Below, piece by piece: positions 51,686-60,524 of a stretch of DNA of 64,000 nt. A program made the position numbers and the translations under genes. The notes beneath the pieces are model-generated. The model was not told the DNA's origin. It saw only the letters and a list, made by a program, of their open reading frames with translations, and searched no databases. Numbering within the stretch: position 1 is the first letter of the stretch; each line of letters opens with the position of its first letter. This DNA comes from Dehalococcoidia bacterium (GTDB lineage Bacteria; Chloroflexota; Dehalococcoidia; Lucifugimonadales; Lucifugimonadaceae), in the NCBI GenBank assembly GCA_030747175.1, contig JASLLE010000001.1, positions 24,084-88,083 of the forward strand, in the 5' to 3' direction.

Positions 51686-52528
51686 ATGGGAACTCTTTTC
51701 ATCATCGGAACCCCGATCGGCAACCTGGGCGATCTGTCGCCGCGGGCGGCCGAGCTATTGCGATCGGTTGAACTCGTGGTCGCCGAAGATACGCGCGTGA
51801 CGCGCAAGTTGTTGAACCACCTGGACGCCCGAACGCCCTGTATCAGCTACCACGAGCACTCCAATCCTGCGCAACTGGCACGGGTGATGGTTGCACTTGA
51901 GTCTGGAGACGTGGCACAGGTGACCGATGCCGGTTCGCCAACCGTGAGCGACCCGGGGGCGTCCCTGGTGGAGGAAGCGGTATCCAGGGGCCACGAGGTC
52001 ATCGCAGTACCCGGGCCGTCCGCGATCACGACCGCTCTCTCGATATCTGGCATGCCGGGGGATCGATTTCTTTTCCTGGGATTTTTGCCCCGGAAAAGTT
52101 CGGAACGTCGTTCTGCTCTATCGGGCGCCGCGGATGAAACAGGCACCCTCGTTGCATTCGAGACACCACGACGTGTGTTGGCCGCGCTCAAGGACATCGG
52201 CGCGACCCTGGGAGTTCGCCAGATTGCCGTCTGCCGCGAGATGACCAAACTCCACGAAGAGGTGTTTCGCGGGACGGCGTCCGAGGCGATCGAGCATTTT
52301 TCTTCCGGTCCCGTCCGCGGCGAGTTCGTTCTGGTGATCGAAGGCGCTTCTCCGGAAACGGTTGAGATTTCGGACGAAATGATCGCCGAAACCATCGAAA
52401 TCCTGGGACGGGACGGGCTGGCTGGACGATCTTTAGTCGAGGCCGTGGTCGATGCGACGGGGGCACAACGACGTCGCGTTTACCGACTCGTGACCGGTTC
52501 GGCGGCGGATCAGGCTGACGACTCGTAA
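51686..52528 (+). CDS. rsmI: 16S rRNA (cytidine(1402)-2'-O)-methyltransferase RsmI
   Basis: RsmI methylates the 2'-OH of C1402 in the 30S decoding centre using S-adenosylmethionine. The 280-residue protein has the tetrapyrrole-methylase fold signatures: LFIIGTPIGNLGDLSPRA at the N-terminus, VVAEDTRVTRKLLNHL, ISYHEHSNP, QVTDAGSPTVSDPGASLVEE, VPGPSAITTALSISG and FLGFLPRKSSERRS, then CREMTKLHEEVFRG. The first ATG at 51686 fits the start of the fold exactly. A -10 box and metG follow. Confidence 0.94.
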   Translation: MGTLFIIGTPIGNLGDLSPRAAELLRSVELVVAEDTRVTRKLLNHLDARTPCISYHEHSNPAQLARVMVALESGDVAQVTDAGSPTVSDPGASLVEEAVSRGHEVIAVPGPSAITTALSISGMPGDRFLFLGFLPRKSSERRSALSGAADETGTLVAFETPRRVLAALKDIGATLGVRQIAVCREMTKLHEEVFRGTASEAIEHFSSGPVRGEFVLVIEGASPETVEISDEMIAETIEILGRDGLAGRSLVEAVVDATGAQRRRVYRLVTGSAADQADDS

Positions 52529-52542
52529 GCGCTGGATATAAT
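52515..52542 (+). promoter_or_regulatory. Candidate metG promoter
   Basis: A perfect -10 hexamer TATAAT at 52537-52542 lies between rsmI and metG, with CTGACG (four matches to TTGACA) at 52515-52520, 16 bases upstream. The transcript would begin about 45 bases before the GTG start of metG. It overlaps the rsmI stop, so metG may also be read from rsmI. Confidence 0.5.
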
Positions 52543-52594
52543 TGAACGCCGCGCCCATACGGGCGCACGAAACCGCACTTTGAACGGAGCGATC

Positions 52595-54271
52595 GTGGCC
52601 GAACGGGTCCTCGTGGCCGTGGCGTGGCCTTACGTCAACGGACAGCCTCACCTGGGACATATAGCCGGGAACACACTTCCGGCAGACATCTTCGCGCGTT
52701 ACCACCGGTTGGCCGGGAACGATGTCTTGATGGTCTCCGGAAGCGACATGCACGGAACTCCGATGATGCTCGCCGCACGCCAGGAAGGTGTCTCCGCGCG
52801 GGAGATCGCCGAGCGCTACCACGACGTTTTTGTCGACACGAACAGGCGGATGGGCTTTTCTTACGACCTGTACACGCACACGGACACGGACAATCATCAC
52901 GCCGTGGCCCAGGGCGTGTTCACGAAGTTGCTCGAAAACGGCTACATGGTCGAAGGCGTGCAGAGCATGCCCTTCTGCCTGGTCGAGCAACGCTTCCTGT
53001 CGGACCGCTTTGTCGAGGGCGTCTGTCCGCACTGCTCGTTTGACGGAGCACGGGGCGACCAGTGCGACAACTGCGGGAACACGGTCGATCCGGTCGAGCT
53101 CGGAAATATCCGGTGCAAGGAAGACGGCTCGACCCCGGAGTTCCGGGACACGGCGCATTTCTTTTTTCGGTTAAGCGCGTTCCAGGACAGGCTCACCGAA
53201 TGGATCACCGGCCAGGATGACTGGCGCCCGAACGTCCGCAACTTCAGCCTCGGGATACTTCGGGAAGGCCTCAAGGACCGGGCGATGACACGCGATATCG
53301 ACTGGGGCATCGCCGTTCCCGTCGAAGGCTTCGAAGACAAACGGATCTACGTGTGGTTCGAGGCGGTCATAGGTTATCTATCTGCCTCGATCGAGTGGGC
53401 GCAGAACTCCGGCAACCCGGACGCCTGGAAAGCGTGGTGGGAGGATGAGGATGCTCGCGCGTTTTACTTCCAGGGCAAGGACAACATCCCGTTCCACACC
53501 ATCATCTGGCCGGCGATATTGATGGGCCACGGCGGTCTAAACCTGGCGGAAGACGTCCCGGCGAACGAGTTCCTCACGCTGGAAGGGCGACCGCTCTCGA
53601 CTAGCAGCGGATGGGCGGTCTGGCTCCCGGATTACCTGGAGCGCTACGACGCCGACCCGCTCCGCTACTACCTGACATCGATCATGCCGGAGACATCTGA
53701 TTCCGACTTCACCTGGAGCGGGTATCTGCTGGCCAATAACAGCGAGCTGGTGGCGACCTTCGGAAACCTGGTCCATCGCGTACTCACACTGACGACCCGG
53801 AACTTTGGTAACGCGGTGCCGGAACCGGGCGAACTCGGCCCGGAAGAGAACGCGGCGCTTGAAGCCTGTGATACGGCGCTGGTGGATGTCGCAGAGCACC
53901 TGGAGGCGCGCAACTTCAGGGACGGTCTGCGCGCCGTGATGGCGCTCGCCCAGCATGGCAATCGTTACATCGATGCCCGCGCCCCGTGGAAGCAGGTCAA
54001 AGAGGATCGCGAAGCGGGAGCTACGACGCTCTGGACCGCCTTGAACATCGTCGAGACACTTCGAACGGTCGCTTATCCATACCTGCCGTTTTCGAGCCAA
54101 ACGCTCCACGAACTCCTGGGACACGAGGGCGATGTGCTGGCTTCAGGCTGGCGCCGTCACCCCCCGACGACGGGTACGACGCTCCCCGACCCGACACCGA
54201 TGTTCAAGAAATTGGATGACTCGATACTGGAAGAAGAAGCTGATCGACTCGCGGCGGCCGGCGCACGATGA
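52595..54271 (+). CDS. metG: Methionyl-tRNA synthetase with divergent KMSKS loop
   Basis: MetRS charges tRNA-Met with methionine. The 558-residue protein has the class I fold: WPYVNGQPHLGHIAGN with HLGH, SGSDMHGTPMML, a zinc knuckle CPHCSFDGARGDQCDNCG with four Cys near residues 143-160, DIDWGIAVPVEGFEDKRIYVWFEA, and the anticodon-binding helical domain from about residue 400. The loop that normally reads KMSKS is GRPLSTSSGWAVW near 330-342, without either Lys. There is no C-terminal tRNA-binding extension, so it is a short MetRS. The start is the GTG at 52595 with CGGAG upstream; the ORF can also be opened at a TTG at 52580. Its stop overlaps the next gene start by ATGA. Confidence 0.92.
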   Translation: MAERVLVAVAWPYVNGQPHLGHIAGNTLPADIFARYHRLAGNDVLMVSGSDMHGTPMMLAARQEGVSAREIAERYHDVFVDTNRRMGFSYDLYTHTDTDNHHAVAQGVFTKLLENGYMVEGVQSMPFCLVEQRFLSDRFVEGVCPHCSFDGARGDQCDNCGNTVDPVELGNIRCKEDGSTPEFRDTAHFFFRLSAFQDRLTEWITGQDDWRPNVRNFSLGILREGLKDRAMTRDIDWGIAVPVEGFEDKRIYVWFEAVIGYLSASIEWAQNSGNPDAWKAWWEDEDARAFYFQGKDNIPFHTIIWPAILMGHGGLNLAEDVPANEFLTLEGRPLSTSSGWAVWLPDYLERYDADPLRYYLTSIMPETSDSDFTWSGYLLANNSELVATFGNLVHRVLTLTTRNFGNAVPEPGELGPEENAALEACDTALVDVAEHLEARNFRDGLRAVMALAQHGNRYIDARAPWKQVKEDREAGATTLWTALNIVETLRTVAYPYLPFSSQTLHELLGHEGDVLASGWRRHPPTTGTTLPDPTPMFKKLDDSILEEEADRLAAAGAR

Positions 54272-55308
54272 CCGGGCCACTCATCCAGCAGATGACTTCC
54301 GCCAGCCCGTATGAGGAGATCTACGCCCCGATTCTCCCGGGACTCCAGGCCGTAATCGTGAATATCGCGTCGCTCGCCGAGGAGCAGGGCTCAAACGAGG
54401 GGGTGATGGCGGAGCGACTTGAGCATGTTCTCGGGGCGCCCGGAAAACGCCTGCGCCCCGCCATAACGCTGCTCGCCTCACGCCTCTGGCGAAACCCGTC
54501 TGAACTTGACGTGATGATGGGCACCGCTGTGGAGCTCCTTCATATCGCGACGCTGATTCACGACGACACGGTCGATGCAGCGGATACACGACGCGGTCGT
54601 GAAACTGCGAGCAACCTGTGGGGCCGAAACGTCGCCGTTCTGCTCGGCGACTACGTGTTCGCCGCCGCCGCCCGGTTCGTGTGCGACACGAACAGCGTCA
54701 GGCTTGTGCGCCGATTCTCCGAGACGATCATGGAGCTGTCCCGGGGAGAGCTGAACGAGCTCCTGGACGGCCAGGACTCGGAGGTGACTCGTGAGTCCTA
54801 CTATCAACGCATCTACGATAAGACGGCGTCCCTGTTCACGACGGCCTCGGAGAGCGGCGCCGTCCTCGGGAGTGCGCACGAGTCAGAGATCCGGCTCCTC
54901 CGGAATTATGGCTACAAGCTGGGCATGGCGTACCAGGTGCTGGATGACGTGCTGGATTACGACTCCACGTCTGAAGAGCTCGGAAAACCGGCCGGCAATG
55001 ACCTCAAAGAGGGCGTGTTGACTCTGCCGGCGATCATGCTCATCGAGGCGGAACCGGAATCCAATGCGGTGTTCGACTGGTTTAAAGCGGCGCGAAATTC
55101 ACGCTATGACCGCCCGGCTGAGATCGATACGGAAGCATTGAATGCAGCGATAAAGGCGGTACGTGAATCGGGCTTCATCGACACGAGTCGCGACATCGCC
55201 CTCGGTTGGATAGACGAAGCAAGAGAGTCTCTGAGCCGTCTGCCCGATACCGAAGAGCGCGCTGCCCTGGAGAAGCTGGCCGACCTGACCGGGGGCCGAC
55301 GCTCTTAG
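54268..55308 (+). CDS. Polyprenyl diphosphate synthase (trans-isoprenyl)
   Basis: The 346-residue all-helical enzyme condenses isopentenyl diphosphate with an allylic diphosphate to make the polyprenyl side chain of quinones or related lipids. The first aspartate-rich motif is LIHDDTVDAADTRRGRETA near residues 95-112, and the second is YQVLDDVLDYDS near 226-237. LGAPGKRLRPAITLLASRLW is the IPP-binding region. The length and motif set fit hepta- to octaprenyl synthases more than farnesyl synthases, although the chain length is not provable here. It overlaps metG by ATGA, an operon pair without an obvious metabolic link. Confidence 0.9.
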   Translation: MTGPLIQQMTSASPYEEIYAPILPGLQAVIVNIASLAEEQGSNEGVMAERLEHVLGAPGKRLRPAITLLASRLWRNPSELDVMMGTAVELLHIATLIHDDTVDAADTRRGRETASNLWGRNVAVLLGDYVFAAAARFVCDTNSVRLVRRFSETIMELSRGELNELLDGQDSEVTRESYYQRIYDKTASLFTTASESGAVLGSAHESEIRLLRNYGYKLGMAYQVLDDVLDYDSTSEELGKPAGNDLKEGVLTLPAIMLIEAEPESNAVFDWFKAARNSRYDRPAEIDTEALNAAIKAVRESGFIDTSRDIALGWIDEARESLSRLPDTEERAALEKLADLTGGRRS

Positions 55309-55318
55309 CAACCGTGGC

Positions 55319-56863
55319 CTAGAGACCCGGCAGCGACCCGTAAACCAGTTCACCGCCGATCAATGTCGCCAGGACCGGGATCGAACCGATTTCTGATGGC
55401 ATTACTCGCCCCGGGTCGCTTTCCAGCACGACGAGATCCGCGCGCATGCCAGGTTGTATTGAACCAGCCTCGGTCTCCTGGTGATCCAACCATGCGGCAT
55501 TGGGGCCGTACAGGCGCAGCGCTTCTCCGACGGAGATCGCCTGTCCAAGTCCGAGGGGTTCGCCGCTCGAAGACAGACGCGTCACGGCTGCCTGGATGCC
55601 GGTCAGCGGCGCTACAGGCCCGAACGGGGCGTCGGAGGAACCGGCCACCACAACCCCGGCGTTGAGCAGGTTTCGTGCCGCGTACAGGTCCGCCGGGTCG
55701 GCGCCGCCAGCTTCCGTATCAAGGGCGCTCAGATAGCGATCACCGCGGCCGTGGATGAAGCCCGGTTGCGTCACGACGGAAAGCCCGGCGGACGCGACCA
55801 TCTTCGCCACCTCGGGCGGGCACTCGGATGCGTGTTCGATCCGATGTCGCAACTTTGCTGCCCCGGTGCGGGATACGACAGTAGCAAACGCCTCGCAGGC
55901 CATCACGACGGCCTCAAGTTCGACGGCGTGTATGGCGACCTGTCGAAGCGCACGATGGGCGGAGGTGATCAGTGTCACGAGGGCATCGAAGTCCGGTTGC
56001 ATCTCGCCGCCCGAGAACGTGATCGCCATTTTCGTGGCGCCCGCCTTTACGCCGGGATGGCTGCCCGGGGGCGGATACGCGGACCCCGACGCTAACATCA
56101 CTGTCAGCCCGGGCAGGAATCGGTCTTTTGCGATCAGTTCCGCGTACAGGCCGGCGCGGTCAGCGGTGTTGTCCCGGCCGGCGTCGGTCACCGCCGTCAC
56201 GCCCGCGGCGACGAGCGCGGATGAAGCAGCTTCAGCATAGGCGTTCAACACCTCGTTCGATGGCGACGGCATTCGGTCCCGCAACCAGCCCCCCATCTCG
56301 AACACCACCCCTGTCGGCTCCCGTGTAACCGGGTCACGCTCGATCGTGGTTCCCGGCGGCGGAGTGCTGTCCTTGCTGAGCCCGACGGCGGCCAGGGCGG
56401 CAGAGCTAAGCACGTCACCGTGTCCGCCGCCATGAGACAGCCTGACACACCTCCCCGGCGCGGCCCTGTCGAGATCAGCGGCTGTCGGGTGACGCTTTTC
56501 GGCGAGGAGAAGTTCGTCATATCCGCGCGCCCTGATCCAGCCGCCGGACGATCCATCGCCCGCCTCGGCAATCCGATCAACGATCTGCGCAATACTCGTC
56601 ACTGCGGCGGGTGAGCAGTCGATGGCCCGCAGGGCTGCTCCGAGCGCCAGCGGGTGGGCGTGGGGGTCGATGAATCCCGGAAGTACCGTTGCGCCGTCCA
56701 GGTCGATCATCCGATGCCCGCGTCCGGGTTCATCGCCTCCCGAGGTCAACCGGGAGATGCGTCCATCCTCGATCAAGAGACCTGTGGCGACCGCGTCCCG
56801 TTCATCAAATGTGACGACATTGCCGTTGAAGAGGAACGCGCTATTTGACCTGGTGTTGCTCAT
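55319..56863 (-). CDS. Amidohydrolase family protein (YtcJ-like)
   Basis: The 514-residue protein is an amidohydrolase of the Amidohydro_3 group. The metal site begins with VLPGFIDPHAHPLALGA (HxH), and later residues lie in MACEAFATVVSRTGAAKLRH (His ligand in RHRIEHASECPP) and VAGSSDAPFGPVAPLTG with the catalytic Asp. The N-terminal and C-terminal beta-sandwich portions (TRSNSAFLFNGNVVTFDER and GSIQPGMRADLVVLESD) are typical. YtcJ-type members hydrolyse N-substituted formamides or other amides; the real substrate is not readable. It lies convergent to the polyprenyl synthase with an 11-base gap. Confidence 0.88.
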   Translation of the reverse strand: MSNTRSNSAFLFNGNVVTFDERDAVATGLLIEDGRISRLTSGGDEPGRGHRMIDLDGATVLPGFIDPHAHPLALGAALRAIDCSPAAVTSIAQIVDRIAEAGDGSSGGWIRARGYDELLLAEKRHPTAADLDRAAPGRCVRLSHGGGHGDVLSSAALAAVGLSKDSTPPPGTTIERDPVTREPTGVVFEMGGWLRDRMPSPSNEVLNAYAEAASSALVAAGVTAVTDAGRDNTADRAGLYAELIAKDRFLPGLTVMLASGSAYPPPGSHPGVKAGATKMAITFSGGEMQPDFDALVTLITSAHRALRQVAIHAVELEAVVMACEAFATVVSRTGAAKLRHRIEHASECPPEVAKMVASAGLSVVTQPGFIHGRGDRYLSALDTEAGGADPADLYAARNLLNAGVVVAGSSDAPFGPVAPLTGIQAAVTRLSSSGEPLGLGQAISVGEALRLYGPNAAWLDHQETEAGSIQPGMRADLVVLESDPGRVMPSEIGSIPVLATLIGGELVYGSLPGL

Positions 56864-56960
56864 CTTGAAGTGACATTCAGACGCCGGATATCGGGATGCT
56901 GGTCATGAAGTAGTTGCGGGTCCGTGCACCCGGGCGCTGTTGCTAGAATACCGGCCTCCC

Positions 56961-57728
56961 ATGACAACCCCGCAACTAACCGCCGCCGGTCTCGCCGCGC
57001 TCAGAGGCAACGCCCGCCGCAACGCGCTCGCAGGTGAGGCGATGCACCGGCTCGAACCACTGTATGGCCCCGTGGTCTGGGCCCCGCGATTCAACGCACT
57101 CGAAGAACTGATCTTCACCGTCCTTACGCAGCACACATCGGACACCAACGCGGAGGCCGCATACAACTCGCTGCGAAAGCAGTTTCCGACATGGATGGAC
57201 GTGATCGAAGCCGGGGCGGACGAGATAGCGGAGTCAATCAAACACGGGGGGCTCGCCAACCAGAAGGCCCCCCGAATCCGGGAGATGCTGCGCATCATCC
57301 TGGAGCGAACCGGACGGCTTGAACTCGAATTTCTTGCCACGATGCCACTGGAGGAAGCCCGGGCATGGCTGATCTCGCTGCCCGGGGTCGGAAAGAAGAC
57401 GACCGGAATCGTGCTCAACTTCGCGCTCGGGATGCCGGCGATGCCCGTGGACACGCACATTTACCGGGTGGCGCGGCGACTGGGGCTCATAGGACTGAAA
57501 ACAAACGTCGATGACGCGCACGACATCATGGAGATCCAGATACCGCCGGGCGACATATTTCGGTATCACATCCTGCTGATCACACACGGCAGGCAGACCT
57601 GCAAGGCGCAACGGCCTCTATGCGGCGAGTGTCCGCTGGCCGACCTGTGCGCTGCGAAGCCGGTATTTGCGAAGGCGTTTGATACCTCCAAATACCGGCG
57701 TCCGGTCCGCGGCGGCCAGACGCTCTGA
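56961..57728 (+). CDS. nth: Endonuclease III
   Basis: Endonuclease III removes oxidised pyrimidines and nicks the strand. The 255-residue protein has FNALEELIFTVLTQHTSDTNA, the helix-hairpin-helix LPGVGKKTTGIVLNFALG with the catalytic Lys, the catalytic Asp in VDTHIYRVARRLG, and an Fe-S cluster motif CKAQRPLCGECPLADLC at the C-terminus. The N-terminal ~45 residues before the domain are longer than in E. coli Nth. The frame starts at 56940, but the ATG at 56961 begins the conserved-looking N-terminus; no strong ribosome site precedes it, and a TAGAAT -10-like sequence just upstream would permit a short-leader or leaderless transcript. Confidence 0.92.
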   Translation: MTTPQLTAAGLAALRGNARRNALAGEAMHRLEPLYGPVVWAPRFNALEELIFTVLTQHTSDTNAEAAYNSLRKQFPTWMDVIEAGADEIAESIKHGGLANQKAPRIREMLRIILERTGRLELEFLATMPLEEARAWLISLPGVGKKTTGIVLNFALGMPAMPVDTHIYRVARRLGLIGLKTNVDDAHDIMEIQIPPGDIFRYHILLITHGRQTCKAQRPLCGECPLADLCAAKPVFAKAFDTSKYRRPVRGGQTL

Positions 57729-57848
57729 TCGGCGCCACGATACGGCCACAGTGGAAACACCCGTTGATTGAACCGTAATCGCTCTCGGAATCGGCCTTCC
57801 CGCTTGATATGCTTGTTTGCGGCCTCTGGCCAAACGACCGCATCTCGC

Positions 57849-57925
57849 GCCCCGTTGGTGCAGCGGCCTAGCACGCCAGCCTTTCAAGCTGGAGATCACG
57901 GGTTCGAATCCCGTACGGGGTACCA
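57849..57925 (+). tRNA. tRNA-Glu (TTC)
   Basis: The cloverleaf is complete: acceptor GCCCCGT/ACGGGGT with a G-U first pair, D-arm GTGC-AGCGGCCTA-GCAC, anticodon arm CCAGC-CTTTCAA-GCTGG with anticodon TTC, T-arm ACGGG-TTCGAAT-CCCGT, then A and encoded CCA. It is the left border of the coiled-coil gene pair. Confidence 0.95.
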
Positions 57926-57993
57926 CGAGCGCCTGCCCGTTCAGCCGAGGGCCGGCGTGTTTGCGAATATGCCGGGGTTGAGTGGCCCCGGCC

Positions 57994-58593
57994 TTACGCC
58001 GCCTCGCCCCTCAGGCGGGCGTCACGTGCCTGCCGGGCTTCCATTGCGCGCTGGATGATTGCCGCTTTCTGCTGTGCAGCGGCTTTCGCCTCTTCGGCCT
58101 CTCGCTCGTTACGGTATGCCTTGATCCCCATCGCCACATCCGCTCGTCGGGACTGCTCTGATTTGTGCTCGGGATTGTTCGGGTCGTCGCGTTCCGCCTG
58201 CTCTTTACGCCTGATCTTTGCCGTACGGTTCGCTTCCACCGTTGCCGCTGACACGGCCTTATCTTTGTTCTCGTCAGCCTGCTTGATGGCTTCCGCTTTG
58301 TCCCTCGCGGCTGCCTGGACGCGTTCCGCCGCCATGAGTTGACGCTGGACGTCCGGATCGACATTCCCTGCTGCGGCGCGATCCGCGGCCGCTTCCTCGG
58401 CCCGATCCCGTCTGCTCTCGGCAAGCTGGGAGACTTTCAATATCGCCGCCATCTTTCGGTTCTCGGCGGCATTAGTGCTCTCCGCACGAAGCTCTTCAGA
58501 TGCTTCTTTGGCACGAGCCGCGGAGGTGGCGGAAATGGACTCTTCAGAGCGCATGCCGAGGATCGACGACTTGACGGAATTGAGAATACCCAC
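57994..58593 (-). CDS. Coiled-coil protein, paralogue of the 59206 gene
   Basis: The 199-residue protein is almost entirely charged helix (runs such as ERVQAAARDKAEAIKQADE and YRNEREAEEAKAAAQ), with no membrane segment or signal peptide. Its last 90 residues align with residues about 145-215 of the protein encoded divergently at 59206: both have an R-x-EQ start, a D-P turn, then A-x5-YR-x-EREAE and EAR-x2-R-x2-R-x-R at the end. The N-terminal 60 residues differ. I do not recognise the family. It ends 69 bases from tRNA-Glu. The gene pair looks like an accessory insertion near that tRNA; a phage origin is possible but unproven. Confidence 0.7.
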   Translation of the reverse strand: MGILNSVKSSILGMRSEESISATSAARAKEASEELRAESTNAAENRKMAAILKVSQLAESRRDRAEEAAADRAAAGNVDPDVQRQLMAAERVQAAARDKAEAIKQADENKDKAVSAATVEANRTAKIRRKEQAERDDPNNPEHKSEQSRRADVAMGIKAYRNEREAEEAKAAAQQKAAIIQRAMEARQARDARLRGEAA

Positions 58594-59205
58594 GGTAACT
58601 CCAGGCGGCTGGCAACGGGCGATATCTTCGTGTCTTTCGACGATAGAAGTCCCCGGACAGACTCTCGACTGAGAAGTCGCTCATAACTACTGAGCAATCG
58701 CACAAAGCTGCGTATGGAACTATTCACCAGCCGTGTACTGGGGGCACACCGGTGTTAGCTCGGGCATTTAGCGAACCGCCCGCTGTACACGGCTCCCCCG
58801 TTCATCTGATGCCGCACGCGCGCAGGGCGCCCGCGTTAACTCCAATTTGTCTCAGCTCATTCGCCGCAACATTGGAGGCAGGCCACACCTACGTGTACTT
58901 CAATCCGTCCTACTGCAGATACATGACAGGGGATTCAGACCAGCCCGAAATCTCCCAGTAGGAGCAATTCCCTGCCCGACCGGCCCGGGTCGCGGAGGCA
59001 GCTGAATGTGTCCGGGTAGAGCAGGCCTAGGCGCTCGCGTGCGTCAGGGTTCTCTACCAGACGGATGTCAAGCGCCACGAAAACGTGAGCACACATCAGG
59101 TGTTGACGCAATGCGCCACATGGATCGGCGGGTTAACCCTGATTCTGTGCTCTCTGATCTCTGGGAGGCTAGAGCGATATTAGCTTCCTGCTTTCCAAGA
59201 GACGC
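58594..59205. other. Divergent intergenic region between the two coiled-coil genes
   Basis: No credible gene is found in 612 bases. The left part holds a 10-base inverted repeat, AGCCGTGTAC at 58729-58738 and GTACACGGCT at 58785-58794, with a perfect palindrome ACACCGGTGT (58746-58755) between the arms. These could be operator sites of a regulator controlling both genes, or the stem of an RNA. Promoters are not otherwise clear. Confidence 0.55.
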
Positions 59206-60084
59206 ATGACAAACCAAAGAAAATTCTCAGACAGGTCCGATTGGGACGGGTATCGAGCGCACAGGGCCATGAGCGCCCAGGCGGTCCAGCGCGCTCGCGA
59301 CACTCACAAAGAGCGACGTGAGCATGAGATAGAGGACCGGAAGGCCCGCAGCGACGGACGACTAGAACGAGTTGACGAACTCACCTACACCTGGAGAGAA
59401 CGGGCACGGGAGCTGGAGCGTGAACGCCTGGACCAGGAGCGGCGAGGGATCGACCCGGAAATAGAGCGCCGAAGGCTTGCGAAGGGACGGCGCGATGTAG
59501 CAGCGGAAGTTCGAGATCAGAATCTCTCGCGGGTCGAGAGAAACCGGCCCGATGCGATTAACTCGGCGGTGCAACAGGCCGCAGAAACGCGCCAGGAGCG
59601 CAATGAAGAACAAACGGCCTTGAACGATCCGACGAGTGCCGAATACCGCGGGCTGGTCGAGATGAAGTTGGATTCTGCGGTTCGTTTTCGAGAGTACCGA
59701 AAAGAGCGTGAGGCGGAGCAGTTGAAGACAGCGGGGGAGCGCCGGATCGCTGCGGCCCACATGGCCCGGGAAGCGCGTCGCACCAGAATGCTCAGGGAGA
59801 TGGAGGAGGAATCCCCGCTCGTTTCAAGGAAGAGACAGTTGACCGAGGTGCGTGCACTCGCGGCACTGATGTCGGAGGTCCGCAACGAGTCGCTGGCGGC
59901 AAAAGGGGTATCGACCACAACCCCGAAACCAGCGGAACGAACGCCCGAGCAGACTGAAGAACTCATCGATCGAGCTCGCCGAAACATCGCCGCGGTCCGC
60001 AAGTCGACGCCTGATCCAGAGGTTAAGATCGAGCCCCGTGGCTTTATCAGCAAGGTGTTCGGCCGAAAGCGGCGCGCTGCGTAG
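59206..60084 (+). CDS. Coiled-coil protein, paralogue of the 57994 gene
   Basis: The 292-residue protein is a highly charged helical rod (ERRRLAKGRRDVAAEVRDQN, TWRERARELERERLDQERR) with no signal peptide or membrane segment. The region around residues 145-215 (QERNEEQTALNDP, then FREYRKEREAEQLK and EARRTRMLREMEEE) matches the C-terminal part of the divergent gene at 57994, which makes the two paralogues. The C-terminus beyond residue 250 is Pro/Thr-rich, then a basic GFISKVFGRKRRAA. The ATG at 59206 lacks a good ribosome site. Function unknown; structural or scaffold roles are typical for such rods. Confidence 0.7.
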   Translation: MTNQRKFSDRSDWDGYRAHRAMSAQAVQRARDTHKERREHEIEDRKARSDGRLERVDELTYTWRERARELERERLDQERRGIDPEIERRRLAKGRRDVAAEVRDQNLSRVERNRPDAINSAVQQAAETRQERNEEQTALNDPTSAEYRGLVEMKLDSAVRFREYRKEREAEQLKTAGERRIAAAHMAREARRTRMLREMEEESPLVSRKRQLTEVRALAALMSEVRNESLAAKGVSTTTPKPAERTPEQTEELIDRARRNIAAVRKSTPDPEVKIEPRGFISKVFGRKRRAA

Positions 60085-60111
60085 CCGGGCGGAGTTCGCT
60101 ACCCTTCCCGG

Positions 60112-60432
60112 GTGATTCTCTTCAAGCCGGAACACGTGGAGCCGGTGCTCACCGGCCGAAAGACGCAGACCCGCAGACGCTGGAAGCGGCGTCGCATGAT
60201 CCCCGGGTCCTCGCACCAGGCACGAACTCGCCTGTTCGGCGAACCGTTTGCGATCCTGGAAGTCATCCGAGTGTGGCAGGAGGCGATCGGTGAGGTTTCG
60301 GATGAAGACGCAGGGGCCGAGGGCTATTCTGGAAGAGATGATTTCCTGGCCGCTTTCACGCGCATTAACGGCGACGTATCGCCGGACGAGGTTGTGTGGT
60401 GTGTGGAATTTACGGCGACGGCGGTTGATTGA
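60112..60432 (+). CDS. ASCH domain protein
   Basis: The 106-residue protein is a stand-alone ASCH domain, a PUA-related beta-barrel thought to bind RNA. It starts at a GTG and has the signatures ILFKPEHVEPVLTGRKTQTRR with the conserved GxKxxTxR pattern, FGEPFAILEVIRVWQEAIG, and the DFLAAFTRINGDVSPDEVVW end. ASCH proteins include N4-acetylcytidine amidohydrolases, but the catalytic assignment here is not certain. It follows the coiled-coil gene by 27 bases and may be co-transcribed with it. Confidence 0.82.
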   Translation: MILFKPEHVEPVLTGRKTQTRRRWKRRRMIPGSSHQARTRLFGEPFAILEVIRVWQEAIGEVSDEDAGAEGYSGRDDFLAAFTRINGDVSPDEVVWCVEFTATAVD

Positions 60433-60524
60433 GGACCAGCGACGCTGGCGGCGCGACAATCCACGGGACCTCTGGCAAAGGCACCACTTCTAGCCGCAAC
60501 CGAATCAGCGAAAAGAGTTACACA

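Noticed and set aside
59006..59209. 67-residue frame just upstream of the coiled-coil gene
   Set aside because: Composition is random-looking, no ribosome site, and it overlaps the start of the convincing gene.
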